Shown here: in pieces, positions 1 to 10,589 of the stretch
Position numbering within the stretch: position 1 is the first letter of the stretch
Layout of the letters: every line of letters starts with the position of its first letter
Source of the DNA: Pycnopodia helianthoides
Taxonomy: Eukaryota; Echinodermata; Asteroidea; Forcipulatida; Asteriidae
Assembly (NCBI GenBank): GCA_032158295.1
Contig: CM063258.1
Location: 16,529,703-16,593,702, forward strand
Direction of reading: 5' to 3'
Length of the DNA: 64,000 bases
Notes under the pieces: model-generated
The model's input: only the letters and a program-made list of their open reading frames with translations
Databases searched by the model: none
What the model was told of the DNA's origin: nothing
Position numbers and translations under genes: made by a program

Positions 1-298
1 TACCTTGTGCTTGGCTGGCATGGCTTGGTGATTATATACTTCTAACTAGTGACTAAGTAAGAGTATGACTATGATATGAGGTTCGTTCGGAGATGATAGT
101 GGACCTGAGTGATAGCGTAACAAACCTCATACTGAGGTTCATTCTGCTATCGTCTCTGAAAAAACCTGTATGAGTCGTAGTTCTAGTAGAGTAGGAGCAG
201 GTGTAGCCCTGGAAGTGGTGGTAGGATGTCAGTCAGTGCCTGCACTGACGTCCTGGGTATAAAGCTCCTCTACAATGCGAACATATTTTGAGCTAATG

Positions 299-743
299 TT
301 TTTTCATATTTTTACCTGATTTGAGAAGCTGAAACTCCATTCATACATTCTTGGTGTCCTAACTACACTTTTGATGAGTTCACAACTAACAAATACATCC
401 ATGGATGACATTATTTTCGAAAATAAGTCCGAGTTGTGTACTGGCGTTGTGACCATCGTGTACCAAGTGACCGTTAAAGCTCATGTGCGCATGCCCTGCA
501 TGCAAAGCAACCCGACCGACTTCCGCGTTAGATTTGTGGGCGTGTCTGAAGACGCACAAGCGCTGAAGCATTCATGTCTTGTCAGCTTAGGCTGTCGCCG
601 AGAATGCGTAAATTTTTCATTTTATTTTCACATAAATGTCATCCAAGGATATAATTTGCAATTCTGAATAGAGCAGGCGTAAGGTTTAGGACACAAGGAA
701 TGTCAAATTTCAGCTTCCTCAAAAAGGTAAAAATATGAAAAAA
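299..743. mobile_element. Short inverted-repeat element (MITE-like) upstream of RPAP2
   Basis: The ends are inverted copies of about 55-60 bp. 'ttttttcatatttttacc' starts at 299, and its complement ends at 743. Both arms continue through 'gaagctgaaa' and 'ttgtgtcctaa'-type sequence. The interior (about 365-685) contains a 98-codon open frame with no recognisable product, best read as chance. No clear target duplication is seen. Confidence 0.6.
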
Positions 744-2087
744 TGTTGTTATCAATTTTTTCGCAATGGTATACCTTTATATCCTGGACTCCGTCGCGTT
801 GTATGCAACGGAGGAGTCCAACCTGGGCTAGGAGTACGTGTTAATTATTTACCCATTCAGGCGCGGAGCTTTATTTATTTCCCCACTATGATGCGTCTGT
901 CTGTCCGTCCGCCCTTACAAGTTAGACATTGCGCTGTGATTTTTAGGTGGGAACTTAGTTGCATTAATCGTAACCCTCAATCATCCCAATGGTCGTGGCC
1001 TTTTAACAAGAAAGAGTGAAGAAAAGGGATAAATTAATAGAAAACAAATGGGGAAAGCCCACAATGTCGTTCTACTAAAATCAAGATGTCCGTCTGTCCA
1101 GCTCATCACTCTTACTGTTTCCAAACTGTAACTTGAGTAGAGTTACAATTCAAGTCCAAGTGTCACTTGGCTTGGCTCGGATGGAGGTTGCCTAAAATAT
1201 AGCCCCATACATAAATTGTTGGACTCCCTCTGCTTCTTGTGCGCTATTTTAATTGTTGTGTTATCGTTTGTATTGAGGTGAAAAGTTGAACAGTGTGAGT
1301 TATACTTATAGCAAATGGTTTCCTTATTGTAACTCCAGTTAGAAGTGACAGACTTGTATTGTAACTTGGGTGGGGATGGGGGTCGCCTTTGAGGAAAGGA
1401 CAGTTGGGATTCTATTTGAGGTCAAAAGGTCAAAGGTTTTCCAAAAGGCAATTAATGTCAAGGTCACAGTTCTCAGGTATGGGAACATGGTTTGTAGATA
1501 AATATCTTTGGTTAATAGCTAGAACTTACTAGGGCTGAGGAGTTTCCACAGCATCACTGTTGTTTTTGTTATGGTTTGTCAGTGGATATTTCACCCACAA
1601 CATATTGTTTTGCTGGCAGATCGTATAGCGCCCTCTTTGACGCATACATGTGTAGCCAACATTTTATTTTACCAATATTAAATGCATTTGAGTTCATTGA
1701 TGCAGAATATATGAGGTGAAATCTGGACTGTTCCATTTTACGAGGTGAAACCAAAATTAAGAATAGTCTTCTTTTATCTTAAAAATTTGACTCCAGTATC
1801 TAAATGGATGGTATTACTTTTTCTTGTTCTGATTTATGGTTATAAAAGATGTTTTTTAGAGGGAAATAAAAGCTGAAATAGCAGTAAAGCAAAATAGTGT
1901 TTTGGATGGTTGTACCATCGCCATAAAAACATCCACTGCCTTTGGTTTTGATCTTCAGTTTGAAAACAAGCAAAAATCTTAAAAGAGTTAAATTTAGCAT
2001 TAATTAGTTTGTTTTAAATAATATAATAAGAAAATATAATCATGACTTCTAGAATTAATATTCAACTTCTGATGTTCTACTCTACTC
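744..2087. other. Upstream flank of RPAP2, no gene recognised
   Basis: No coding exon is recognised. A short hairpin with 'ggactcc...ggagtcc' arms lies at about 785-820. The RPAP2 promoter and 5'-UTR exon, if spliced, should lie here or just beyond, but no TATA or initiator can be assigned with confidence. Confidence 0.4.
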
Positions 2088-2099
2088 TAGAAATAGAAG

Positions 2100-2164
2100 A
2101 TGGCTAGCATGTCTAGTGGGGCTACAGGGGCAGCAGCAATTAGCAAGGAGGAAGAAATGAAAAG
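2100..2164 (+). CDS. RPAP2: RPAP2 coding exon 1
   Basis: This 65-nt exon encodes a short N terminus (MASMSSGATGAAAISKEEEMK plus a split Arg codon) and ends at the donor AAAG|gtaagt. The ATG context is good (AAGATGG). A pyrimidine-rich tract ending in CTAG at 2087-2090 lies just before it, so a 5'-UTR intron may end there and the transcription start may lie further upstream. This N terminus is shorter than the human one; an extra upstream coding exon cannot be excluded. Confidence 0.8.
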
Positions 2165-2277
2165 GTAAGTCAAACTAGACAAAGTCACTGCTGCTAGTCA
2201 AATTTTAATTGAATGGATTGGAAATTTACAATCACAACAACACTACTTAATGAATTACAAAACAAAACAAAACTTGG

Positions 2278-2307
2278 CCCCCCCACCCCCCCCCCCCCAA
2301 AAAAAAA
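2278..2307 (+). repeat. C-run / A-run junction
   Basis: C7-A-C13 is followed directly by A9, abutting the left end of a family B MITE copy at 2305. It is one of three such junctions in the window. Confidence 0.85.
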
Positions 2308-2684
2308 GGTATTATACAGGATTGATAGAGGCTGACAAAATAGTCGCAGACAGTGTTCATGTTTCGTGTGATCAACCATATACATGAAATAACAAACCTG
2401 TGAAAATTTTGGCTCAACCCGTTGTGTGAGTAAGGAGAAACTTGTGAAAAACTATGCACAATATTCAGCATGTAAACACATTGTCCTTATTTTGGTTTTA
2501 ACACCCAAAACCAGCTGTTGTGTTTTTTTAGGTTTTCAGAAAGAGTTTTCTCGAATATGACTTAATTTCAGGGGGAACAATTCCACAGAAAAAAATGTTT
2601 CTAGTATAATTTCATAATCAGTAAGCTTTTAGACTAAAATTAAACAATAATGTTTTTATCCTTACCAATCCTGTATAATACCTT
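2305..2684 (-). mobile_element. MITE family B, copy 1 (diverged)
   Basis: The ends are inverted repeats 'aaggtattatacaggattg' and 'caatcctgtataatacctt'. The interior shares 'acaaacctgtgaaa..tttggctcaa' with the copies at 6852 and 8238, in reverse orientation. It lies in RPAP2 intron 1. Confidence 0.75.
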
Positions 2685-3014
2685 GTTAATAATAACGTAA
2701 GTGTTATTCTTGGCCACGTAAACAGCTGATTAATACTTTTTTATTATAACAAATAGGGCTTAAATCTCATAAGTAATAGTATTATAAATAATATTGGAGT
2801 CTTATATAATAATAATAATTTGGGAGGCTAATCATCCTTACCAGCAGCTGAGAAGCTGAATTGCGAAGGACGCAGCTACAACGTGTTCGAGCTGCAGGCA
2901 TGCAAGGGTGCCTTAGGCAGCCAGCCACATCGACCCATATGTGTGACCTTGGAGCATGGCCTGAGATTAAAAGTGTTTTGATTTTTTCGGAGGGAGGAAA
3001 ACCTTAGAGAAAAC

Positions 3015-3842
3015 TATGGTGGCCCTGAAGGGACATCGCATATCGCAAACGTGTGCGCATACGTATGCAATGTCGTGAAACAATTCGCGAATATGTGCGC
3101 ACACGTATGCAATGTCGTGAAACAAATCGCGAATAATGTGCGCACATGTATGCAATGTCGTGAAACAAATCGTGAATGTGTGCGCACACGTATGCAATGT
3201 CGTGAAACAATTCGCGAATGTGTGCCCACACGTCTGCGAATATATTTGCGATGTCGTGAATTTTATTGCATACCATGTCGCATACCTTTGAATAAAATGT
3301 CTAATGATCTGGGGGTTTCTTGCCTACAGTGAGATAAGCGGTAGTCATTGCAGCGGTAGTCATTGTTGTGAGGCAAGCGAGGCGGGTGGTCTTCCGGTAT
3401 GGCAAGACTTGGCCTGGTGCCAAGTTCCTGGGTACATGCTTACAGGGAGCCTGACCTGACCTGACTGTAGCGCCACGTACTCCCTAGGTCACTAACAAAT
3501 TGTTCGCAACTATGACATCACCCCCAAAGGTATGCGACATGGTATGCAATAAAAATTCACGACATCGCAAATATATTCGCAGACGTGTGCGCACATATTC
3601 GCGAATTGTTTCACGACATTGCATACGTGTGCGCACACATTCACGAATTGTTTCACGACTTTGCATACGTGTGCGCACATATTCGCGAATTGTTTCACGA
3701 CTTTGTATACGTGTGCGCACATATTCGCGAATTGTTTCACGACTTTGTATACGTGTGCGCACATATTCGCGAATTGTTTCACGACATTGCATACGTATGC
3801 GCACACGTTTGCGATATGCGATGTCCCTTCAGGGCCACCATA
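3015..3842. mobile_element. Foldback element with inverted tandem-repeat arms
   Basis: Two long arms (3015-3290 and 3525-3842) are inverted copies of each other from their outer ends (TATGGTGGCCCTGAAGGG) to their inner ends (caaaggtatgcgacatg). Each arm is built of a 42-43 bp tandem unit, about four copies on the left and five on the right. Each unit contains two perfect palindromes, ATTCGCGAAT and CGTGTGCGCACACG, in intact copies. The spacer (3291-3524) is unique. GAAAAC occurs on both sides (3009-3014, 3843-3848) and may be a target duplication. The layout resembles foldback (FB/TU-type) transposons. Overlapping open frames in all six frames are by-products of the repeat. Confidence 0.85.
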
Positions 3843-4004
3843 GAAAACCCTTGTGTCATAAGAGAGAACCAACGCACAACTCTACTCACATTAGGCTTAA
3901 CTCCCATGCCCCTATCCAGGTAGGGTCACATTGGTGAGAGGTGAGGCCTTTACGCTCAAGCCAACATTGCCACATGTCTACCAATAAAGTACTCTAAAGG
4001 TGCT

Positions 4005-4398
4005 TTAAAGGAACATTACAGAATTGGTTTTTGCTAACAAAACAGTTGCTGGCAGGGTAAGCACTCTATGTAACCCACCATATACATAAACTGACAAACC
4101 TGTAGAAGTTTGAGATCGATTGGCCATCTGGGTCACGAGAAAATAGTGAAAAACCGATTACACATTTGCACGAAATCATATAGATTCAACAAATGAATAA
4201 AACGCTCACTGAGCGATAAACTCCAATTGGAAATTTAGTTTATTCATTTCTCATCAAATATGGCATTTCAGTCAGAAATATTTCAAGGGATGTTTTCTAC
4301 CATCATCATCATTAGACCGTGTAAGTTTTATGCAAATCTGTGATCAAAAAGTATATTTTACAAGTTTTGTTCTTACCAATTCTGTAATGTTCCTTTAA
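4005..4398 (+). mobile_element. MITE family A, copy 1
   Basis: The element is about 394 bp with terminal inverted repeats (TTAAAGGAACATTACAGAAT and complement), bounded by TTAA on both sides. The interior carries 'acgctcactgagcgataa' and 'gggtcacgagaaaatagtga'. There are five copies in the window. TTAA boundaries would fit a piggyBac-like origin, but the ends alone do not prove it. Confidence 0.88.
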
Positions 4399-4489
4399 CA
4401 AAGAGAAACAGTTGTATACATGAGTCAAATATTAAGGCTGTATAATTATTAATATCATTTCAATATTCTTATCTTTCTGATTTCAACAG

Positions 4490-4604
4490 GAGAGCTATGC
4501 TAGAAGAGCAAGTTCAGATGCGATTAGCAATTGACAACAAGGCTTTGCAGATTGTAGAGAGACTTCTTGATAATCCAATTGCAGAGGATTTCCTTGTGGA
4601 TTGT
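4490..4604 (+). CDS. RPAP2: RPAP2 coding exon 2
   Basis: The acceptor is tttcaacag|G and the donor is TGT|gtaagt. The 115 nt complete codon 60 in phase 0. The translation contains ALQIVERLLDNPIAEDFLVDC, which aligns with the human RPAP2 helix KALHIVEQLLEENITEEFL just before the zinc finger. The reading frame remains open into the intron, so the exon end is set by the donor and by homology. Confidence 0.92.
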
Positions 4605-5186
4605 GTAAGTCTTGTGTCAATAACAAACATTGATAAACACCTCAGAGAGTTTATGCACTCTGATTGGTCAAAGACTGGTCACATGGGGTGTATTAACATG
4701 TGATATAAAGACCTAGCGAACAAATGGCCCCTGATCAAGCATAATGTTGTGTAAAAGTTCTGTATGCACTGTGCTTGTTGTGCAGGAACTATCAAATCAA
4801 CTGTCTTGGTTTTGTTTGTTTGCAAGGACAGATGGTGCTGCGTGCATCCGCATACCACGCTCATGCTTGAACGTGCAGACAATGTATCAATTTAAGGTAG
4901 CCGGTATGCGCATGAAACCAACAAAATGCAAAGTATAAAGCCGAACACCAACCAAAGTATTTCTATTTATGGTGCTGTTCAATATACAGTGCTGTTAATT
5001 TTCAAAATTCATAGTTTGGTTCTTGAAAATACGCATAAGAGAGAGATTATGTCCCATGCAAAATTGAACAGACTGAAGAATGGCCCTTGAACTTGAACAG
5101 AGCCATTATAAAGGTTTAAGGTGAAAGAAAAATGCAAAATTCTGCAAATTTTTACGTTTTTATTCATGTTAAGGGTATTTATTAAT
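4605..5186. other. RPAP2 intron 2, left part, nothing recognised
   Basis: AT-rich intronic sequence without repeats or coding segments that I can assign. Confidence 0.5.
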
Positions 5187-5706
5187 GGCAATAACGCTGC
5201 GTGGTAATGATCTTGGTTGGTGGCTGGTCGGCTTGGTCCATTAAAGGAACATTACAGAATGGGTTAGAAAAAAACTTGTAAAATACACTTTTGATCACAG
5301 ATTTAGACAAAACTTACACGGTCTAATGATGATGATAGTAGAAAACATCCCTTGAAATATTTCTGTCTGAAATGTCGTATTTGATGAGAAATGAATAAAC
5401 TTTCGGAATAATTTTCCGATTGGAGTTTATCGCTCAGTGAGCGTTTTATTCATTTGTTGAATCTATATGGTTTCATGCAAATGTGTAATCAGGTTTTCAC
5501 TTTTTTCTCGTGACCTCGATGGCCGATCGATCTCAAACTTCTACAGGTTTGTCAGTTTATGTATATGGTGATTACATAAAGTGTTTACACTGCCAGCAAC
5601 TGTTTTGTTATCAAAAACCAATTCTGTAATGTTCCTTTAACAGCAGCCTTTCACCAACCCAGTCATTACCACGCAGTGAAGACTGGCTCCTCACGCTGTT
5701 ATTGCC
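5187..5706. mobile_element. Inverted-repeat element interrupted by MITE A copy 2
   Basis: The sequence just outside the MITE at 5241-5640 forms its own inverted repeat. 'ggcaataacgctgcgtggtaatga' on the left is mirrored by 'tcattaccacgcag...gttattgcc' on the right. TTAAT flanks both ends (5182-5186, 5707-5711). The MITE therefore inserted into an older palindromic element. Confidence 0.7.
5241..5640 (-). mobile_element. MITE family A, copy 2 (nested)
   Basis: This 400-bp copy is bounded by TTAA with the same terminal repeats as the 4005 copy, in opposite orientation. It sits at the centre of the inverted-repeat element 5187-5706. Confidence 0.88.
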
Positions 5707-5848
5707 TTAATAAACATAACATTGTATTTCTGAACACTGATCTGTTATCTATTACTTTTACATCTTGATGTAAATGTACATAAAAAGTGTAGATATACTT
5801 TGTTGAAATATTAACCAAGAGCCTCTTTATTTCTACTTTGTTTTTCAG

Positions 5849-6013
5849 GCCAAGTTTATAATAACCCAACACTATAGAGATGCAGTGGAGGAAAGGTCAA
5901 TTCTAAAACAGTGCGGTTATCCACTATGTCAGAGGTCTCTTCCTAATGTTCCTAAACAGAAATATCACATTAGCAGAAAAACAAATCAAGTGTATGACAT
6001 CACAGATAGGAAG
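5849..6013 (+). CDS. RPAP2: RPAP2 coding exon 3 (first half of Rtr1 zinc finger)
   Basis: The acceptor is tttttcag|GCC and the donor is AAG|gtaaaa; 165 nt encode residues 61-115. It carries [14 protein letters not shown] with zinc-ligand candidates C82 and C87, followed by [20 protein letters not shown], one of the most conserved segments of the RPAP2/Rtr1 family. No long ATG-initiated frame covers this exon, so it is easy to miss in an open-frame scan. Confidence 0.95.
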
Positions 6014-6066
6014 GTAAAATAGAACTAGCATAAAATGTCTTCAAATAGTATTATTCGTGACCGCTG

Positions 6067-6500
6067 TAGCGTGTCGTGGCTGAGCGGTTAAGAGCACCGG
6101 ACTCAAGCTCTGGTGTTTCTGATCAGCAGAGTGTGGGTTCGAGTCCCGGTCGTGGCACTTGTGTGCTAGAGCAAGATACTTTACCATGTTTCCTTTGTCC
6201 TTCAGATGGGACATTATGCCGTAGGTCCCGTGTACTAGGATGGGTAGTGCACGTACAAGAGCCCAGGGGTCGATTTCACAAAACTCTTCCTAACTTAGGA
6301 CTAGTCCTAGGCAATGCTAAGAGATAGGACTAGTCCTAAGTTAGGACCAGTACTTAGGACTAGTCCTATCTCTTAGCATTGCCTAGGACTAGTCCTAAGT
6401 TAGGAAGAGTTTTGTGAAATCGACCCCAGAACACTTATCAAGGAAGAGCTGGTTAACCCGGTGTTTCTGGTTCACATGCATGTAGCAAACACCCTTGTTT
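6067..6500 (+). mobile_element. tRNA-Leu(CAA)-derived SINE, copy 1
   Basis: The head is a tRNA-like sequence with an intact A box (TGGCTGAGCGG), a CTCAAGC anticodon loop giving CAA, a variable arm and a B box (GGTTCGAGTCC). A body then follows ('ccttcagatgggac..ccgtaggtcccgtg') that is shared with copies at 10871-11300 and 19193-19460, so this is a SINE and not a tRNA gene. A palindromic element interrupts the body at 6266-6427. Confidence 0.8.
6266..6427. mobile_element. Near-perfect 162-bp palindromic element inside the SINE
   Basis: The arms of about 76 bp are complementary almost throughout, starting with GGGGTCGATTTCACAAA. They contain 'ggactagtcc' palindromes at several points, with only a few central bases unpaired. 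CAG abuts both outer ends when the ends are read as GGGTCG/CGACCC. It separates SINE body segments that are contiguous in the 10871 copy, so it is a younger insertion. Confidence 0.85.
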
Positions 6501-6851
6501 ACAGGTTTCCTCAGGCTTAAAAGCTACAGTGATTAAGTTCACTTATGAGGCATCCTTGGTTTCATTACAATAAATATATCATAATAATAATGATAATATG
6601 AATCCATTAACACTTTTTCAAATGAATAATTGTTTTTACTAAATAAAAGTTCAACAAATGGTTTCAAACATAATTTTATTTTATATAAACTTCTTTTTCA
6701 CATTGTTGTCAGTAAATCCCCACTAAAAAGGGTATACCTTTGGTATTTACTCCAAAAATTAATGACCATAAAAACTGACTTGGTAAGAAGCACTGCAGCT
6801 GTTGATAATGTACAACATTTTTAGAAACAATTCCCTTCTAAGGATTGTGGT

Positions 6852-7214
6852 TTAAAGGCCCTGTACACTATTGGTAAGATCAAAAAACACAAATGTTCAC
6901 AAATTCACACATAACTTACATGAATTAAAGTAAGTAATGGTAGGAAGGGTTCCTTAAAATATTTCTGTCTAAAAGGCTGTCCTTTCTGAGAAATGAGTAA
7001 AAGAATAGTTTTTATCACGCGTGATAAAAACTTGATGTTTGAAAAAACAGAAAACACATAAGGTCTCTTTTCACTATTTTCTTGTGACCTCAATGACCAA
7101 TTGAGCTCAAACTTTCACAGGTTTGTTTGTTCATGCATATGTTGAATCACACAAAACATGAACACTGTCTGTGACTATTTTGTCAGCTCTACCAATCCTG
7201 TATAATACCTTTAA
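6852..7214 (+). mobile_element. MITE family B, copy 2
   Basis: Bounded by TTAA. The left end is TTAAAGGCCCTGTACACTA and the right end is ATCCTGTATAATACCTTTAA. The interior carries a 'tttttatcacgcgtgataaaaa' palindrome and the 'tgaccaattgagctcaaac..cacaggtttgt' core shared with family A. It lies in RPAP2 intron 3. Confidence 0.85.
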
Positions 7215-7410
7215 GAGAGAGGGATTCCAAAATATTTCAATCTGACTTTTCTCAGATTGTGTATTCCATCTGTGATTCTCAGATTGAGATATTTCAAAAA
7301 CCACCTTTTGAAATGAAATTTTCACAGGTTAGTTTGATTGTATTATTATCAACATTTATATAGGATTAAATCAATTGAACAGTTAATAAAACCAAAGGTA
7401 TACTTTGCCT

Positions 7411-7799
7411 TTAAAGGAACATTACAGAATTGGTTTTTGCTAACAGTTGCTGGCAGTGTAGGGACTTTATGTAATCCACCATATACATAAACTGACAAAC
7501 CTGTAGAAGTTTGAGATCGATCGGCCATCTGGGTCACGAGAAAATAGTGAAAACCCGATTACACATTTGCATGAAATCATATAGATTCAACAAATGAATA
7601 AAACGCTCACTGAGCGATAAACTCCAATCGGAAAGTTAGTTTATTAATTTCTCATCAAAGATGGCACTTCAGACAGAAATATTTCAAGGGATGTTTTCTA
7701 CTATCATCATCATTAGACCGTGTAAGTTTTATGTAAATCTGTGATCAAAAAGTATATTTTACAAGTTTTTTTCTTACCAATTCTGTAATGTTCCTTTAA
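7411..7799 (+). mobile_element. MITE family A, copy 3
   Basis: This 389-bp copy is bounded by TTAA with the family A ends and interior, in the same orientation as the 4005 copy. It ends 43 bp before RPAP2 exon 4, close to the branch-point region of that intron. Confidence 0.9.
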
Positions 7800-7841
7800 T
7801 CCTTTATTTAATCCATTAATTTCTGCTTTATTTATGTTTAG

Positions 7842-7930
7842 AATTTCTGCAGACAGTTTTGCTATAAAGCATCCAAGTTCTATGAAGCTCAGTTATCTGA
7901 TTCTCCGCTATGGGCAAGAGAAATAGAAGG
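7842..7930 (+). CDS. RPAP2: RPAP2 coding exon 4 (second half of Rtr1 zinc finger)
   Basis: The acceptor is tttatgtttag|AAT and the donor is GAAGG|gtgaga; the 89 nt end with a two-base partial codon. It encodes NFCRQFCYKASKFYEAQLSD, giving C118 and C122, followed by SPLWAREIEG, equivalent to the conserved TPVWVREEE of the human protein. The split Gly codon is completed by the first base of exon 5. Confidence 0.95.
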
Positions 7931-8237
7931 GTGAGATTCAATAAGACTTATCAATAAGTTCAGTTTTGCATGAACCAGGACAGTCAGACCAAATCTATAA
8001 AAACTGAATAGCGCCCTCGCTTGATGCCTCTTGAGGATGAATTGTGAGCTTTTCCTGTTACAAATTGATTCTTATTATACAAAGCATTATAAAATTTAGT
8101 TCAATCAAATGTATGATTTATGATCAGTATTTACAGAAAGGTCACCTATGAATATCCATCTTAAACAAGTTCTTGCCCCTTTTTGTGGTTTTTAGGGCAT
8201 ATGTTTTAATGAAAGAATACAAGATTTGTGACGAGGT

Positions 8238-8579
8238 TTAAAGGCCCTGTACACTATTGGTAAGATCGAAAAACACAATGTTCACAGATTCACACATAAC
8301 TTACATGATTTATAGTAAGTAATGGTAGAAAGGATTCCTTAAAATATTTCTGCCTAAAATGCTATCGTTTCTGAGAAACGAGTAAAACAATAGTAATTAT
8401 CGCGCGCGATAATTTGAAAAAACAGAAAACACATAAGATCTCTTTTCACTATTTTCTCGTGACCTCGATGACCAATTGAGCTCAAACTTTCACAGGTTTG
8501 TTTGTTCATGCATATGTTTAATCACACAAAATGTGGACACCGATTTTGAGCTGTTACCAAAAGTGTACAATACCTTCAA
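8238..8579 (+). mobile_element. MITE family B, copy 3 (right end degenerate)
   Basis: The left end TTAAAGGCCCTGTACACTA is intact; the right end is decayed ('taccttcaaa'). The interior matches the 6852 copy, with 'atcgcgcgcgat' at the central palindrome. Confidence 0.82.
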
Positions 8580-9303
8580 ACGGCTGTAAAAAAATGTTAG
8601 GGTCAAGGCCTTTGGCTCGGTCCTTCAACGCACGTCCCGGACCCTGCAAGGTTTTAAACCACCGTGTTAGATTGCGACTCCACTCTTTTATTCCCATTCA
8701 TAAATACCTTGCCGTTATAAACTTCCCAAAACCTTAAAAGTTGAGAACAATTGTGACAGTTTAGCCTCGGCTCGCCTCGACTCTGCGTTGAGTTTCTATC
8801 CATGTTGAGCACTAAGTAGGTCCTTGCTTAGTTTTGAACATGTATGCTTAAGTTTCAAACTATCGCACCAAAGTTTCAAAGTTGTGCGAGCCAAAAAGCG
8901 ACCGACCAACTTAAATAAGGCCGCAAAATTTGCTTGCTCCAATTAAACATCTGATGGCGCCCTCTTTGACTCTATTTCCTCAGGCTATGTTTAAACACTC
9001 CTCACCATGTTTATATTGCATGTGATCTCCTCTCGACCAATCAGATTGACGTCACTGTCTATGTGTGACAACAAAACAAACTATACTATACTGTCATCTT
9101 TGAGCCGTTCATATTTGTTCTCGTCTAAAACCTTGTCAGATACATGTACATAAATAATGATAGCTCATCACATTTTTCAATTGTGAAAGCGTCGAATCAA
9201 AGTCAAATGATCACATGCTTTTGAGTACATGAGACATTAATAATAATAATAATAAAATGATGATGTGCAAGTCGTTTTACTTTCTCATTGTTCTCCCTTT
9301 CAG
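8580..9303. other. RPAP2 intron 4, right part, no element recognised
   Basis: Intronic sequence with a short (TAA)n run at about 9239-9254. Nothing else can be assigned. Confidence 0.5.
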
Positions 9304-10186
9304 ACCACTAACGATCGAACTTCTTACTGAGGACATGGAGGCAGATTCTAAAGTTGCCACGCTCATTGCCAAGGATCAGGTGCTTCTTACAGACAGAATC
9401 AAAACAGAAGACATTAATACGTCAGGAAAGAGTAAGGTAGATCAACCTCTCAAGGAGGAGGCAATTGGGCTCCTTGCTGATGACCTCTCTAGTATGACCT
9501 TTGCTGGGAGCAGGAGGAAAGATAGACTCCAAGAACTGGAGGAGATTAGCGGGTCTCATACAACATCTCAAGACAAACCAAGGACAATTGTAAACCTCGT
9601 TGAAGAATCTAGTAAGGATGATGGGAACGATAGTTCTGATATCATTAAAGGAGCTATGAAGGTGTTAGTCGAAGGTAGCGAGTCCCACACCAAGCAGATC
9701 CATAATCCTGAGGAGTCAATGATGGTTGACACCCAATCAGCAAGTACAAGTTACCAGACAGAAAGCTCTCTCAAGACGACCCAAGCAGAATCCAAAAAGA
9801 AAACAAAGAAGAAGTCTAAGAAGACCCATCAGAGTAAAGCGACAGAAATATCCTTACTTGATGTTGTGGGTAAAGCAGTGATGGAATGGAAAACTCTCGC
9901 AACGATTGACTTTCTTCACGGGTGTGAACCATCAGCCCGAGAAAACCCTGAACGCCAAGAGGTAGATGAAGCCGCTGGTGGTCATGCTCCTACAAACCCT
10001 GACCCTTCTTGTACTCCTCCTGCAATCTCCGACCCTCCTTGTCCTCCAGTAAAACCCTTGCCTGGTATGGACTACTTAAAAGAAGAAACCAAACAATATG
10101 ATCTGAAAGTGCAAGAATTTTATTATGGACAGACTGCGGAAGTCAAGAAGGACAACAAGAAAAGTGGAACTGGAGACATACAAGAG
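9304..10186 (+). CDS. RPAP2: RPAP2 coding exon 5 (large central exon)
   Basis: The acceptor is ccctttcag|ACC and the donor is CAAGAG|gtgagg; 883 nt encode residues 145-439. The first half is low-conservation, acidic and Ser/Thr-rich. A Lys-rich patch (KKKTKKKSKK) may be a nuclear localisation signal. The second half has the family blocks SLLDVVGKAVMEWKT..TIDFLHG and VKPLPGMDYLKEETK..DLKVQEFYYG. The open frame begins upstream at 9257 and runs to 10204, but those extra residues are intronic. Confidence 0.95.
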
Positions 10187-10418
10187 GTGAGGACAGCCGA
10201 TTAAATGTGTCTTATTGTGATTGTTTGTTTTTATTTACGGGATGCAAGCCATATATGATAGCAAGGTATTGTAGCGATCTGACACAAGCATTTGTTATCG
10301 ATCATTTAGGAAAGTTCCTTGCCTACTTCCTGCTTCCTTAGTTTTGTTTAACTTTAATGTTCCTTATTTTTCTTGTACATGTATTGATGAAAACCTTCTT
10401 GTTTCACTTCTCCATCAG

Positions 10419-10516
10419 AAAGATGAGGTTGATCGTAAGATCAGATTGCCTCTGATTGATTCCAAATCTCAGATGTCGATTCGAAGGAGGATCGTTAGTG
10501 ATAGGCTCAAACGAGA
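10419..10516 (+). CDS. RPAP2: RPAP2 coding exon 6
   Basis: The acceptor is ttctccatcag|AAA and the donor is CGAGA|gtaagt; 98 nt encode residues 440-471 plus two bases of a split Glu codon. The translation includes RLPLIDSKSQMSIRRRIVSD, matching the [20 protein letters not shown] region of human RPAP2. The preceding intron is only 232 nt, the shortest of the gene. Confidence 0.93.
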
Positions 10517-10589
10517 GTAAGTATTGTTATTTTGTTTCCCATTATCAGAATTTGTTCTTCTTTCTACATTGCCGCTGTTTATCTTCAAA

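Noticed and set aside
371..667. 98-codon frame MMSSQLTNTSMDD...
   Set aside because: Lies wholly inside an inverted-repeat element and has no recognisable family.
3004..3937. Many overlapping open frames with repeated ELFHDIAYVCAHI-type peptides
   Set aside because: They occur in several frames and both strands over the inverted tandem units; the signal is DNA repetition, not protein coding.
6074..6158. tRNA-Leu(CAA) gene with intact A and B boxes
   Set aside because: The same head plus body recurs at 10871-11300 and 19193-19460, so it is the head of a SINE.
9257..9303. Upstream Met-rich extension of the long 9257-10204 frame
   Set aside because: It precedes a good acceptor (cccttt-cag), and the previous exon joins in phase at 9304; the residues are intronic.
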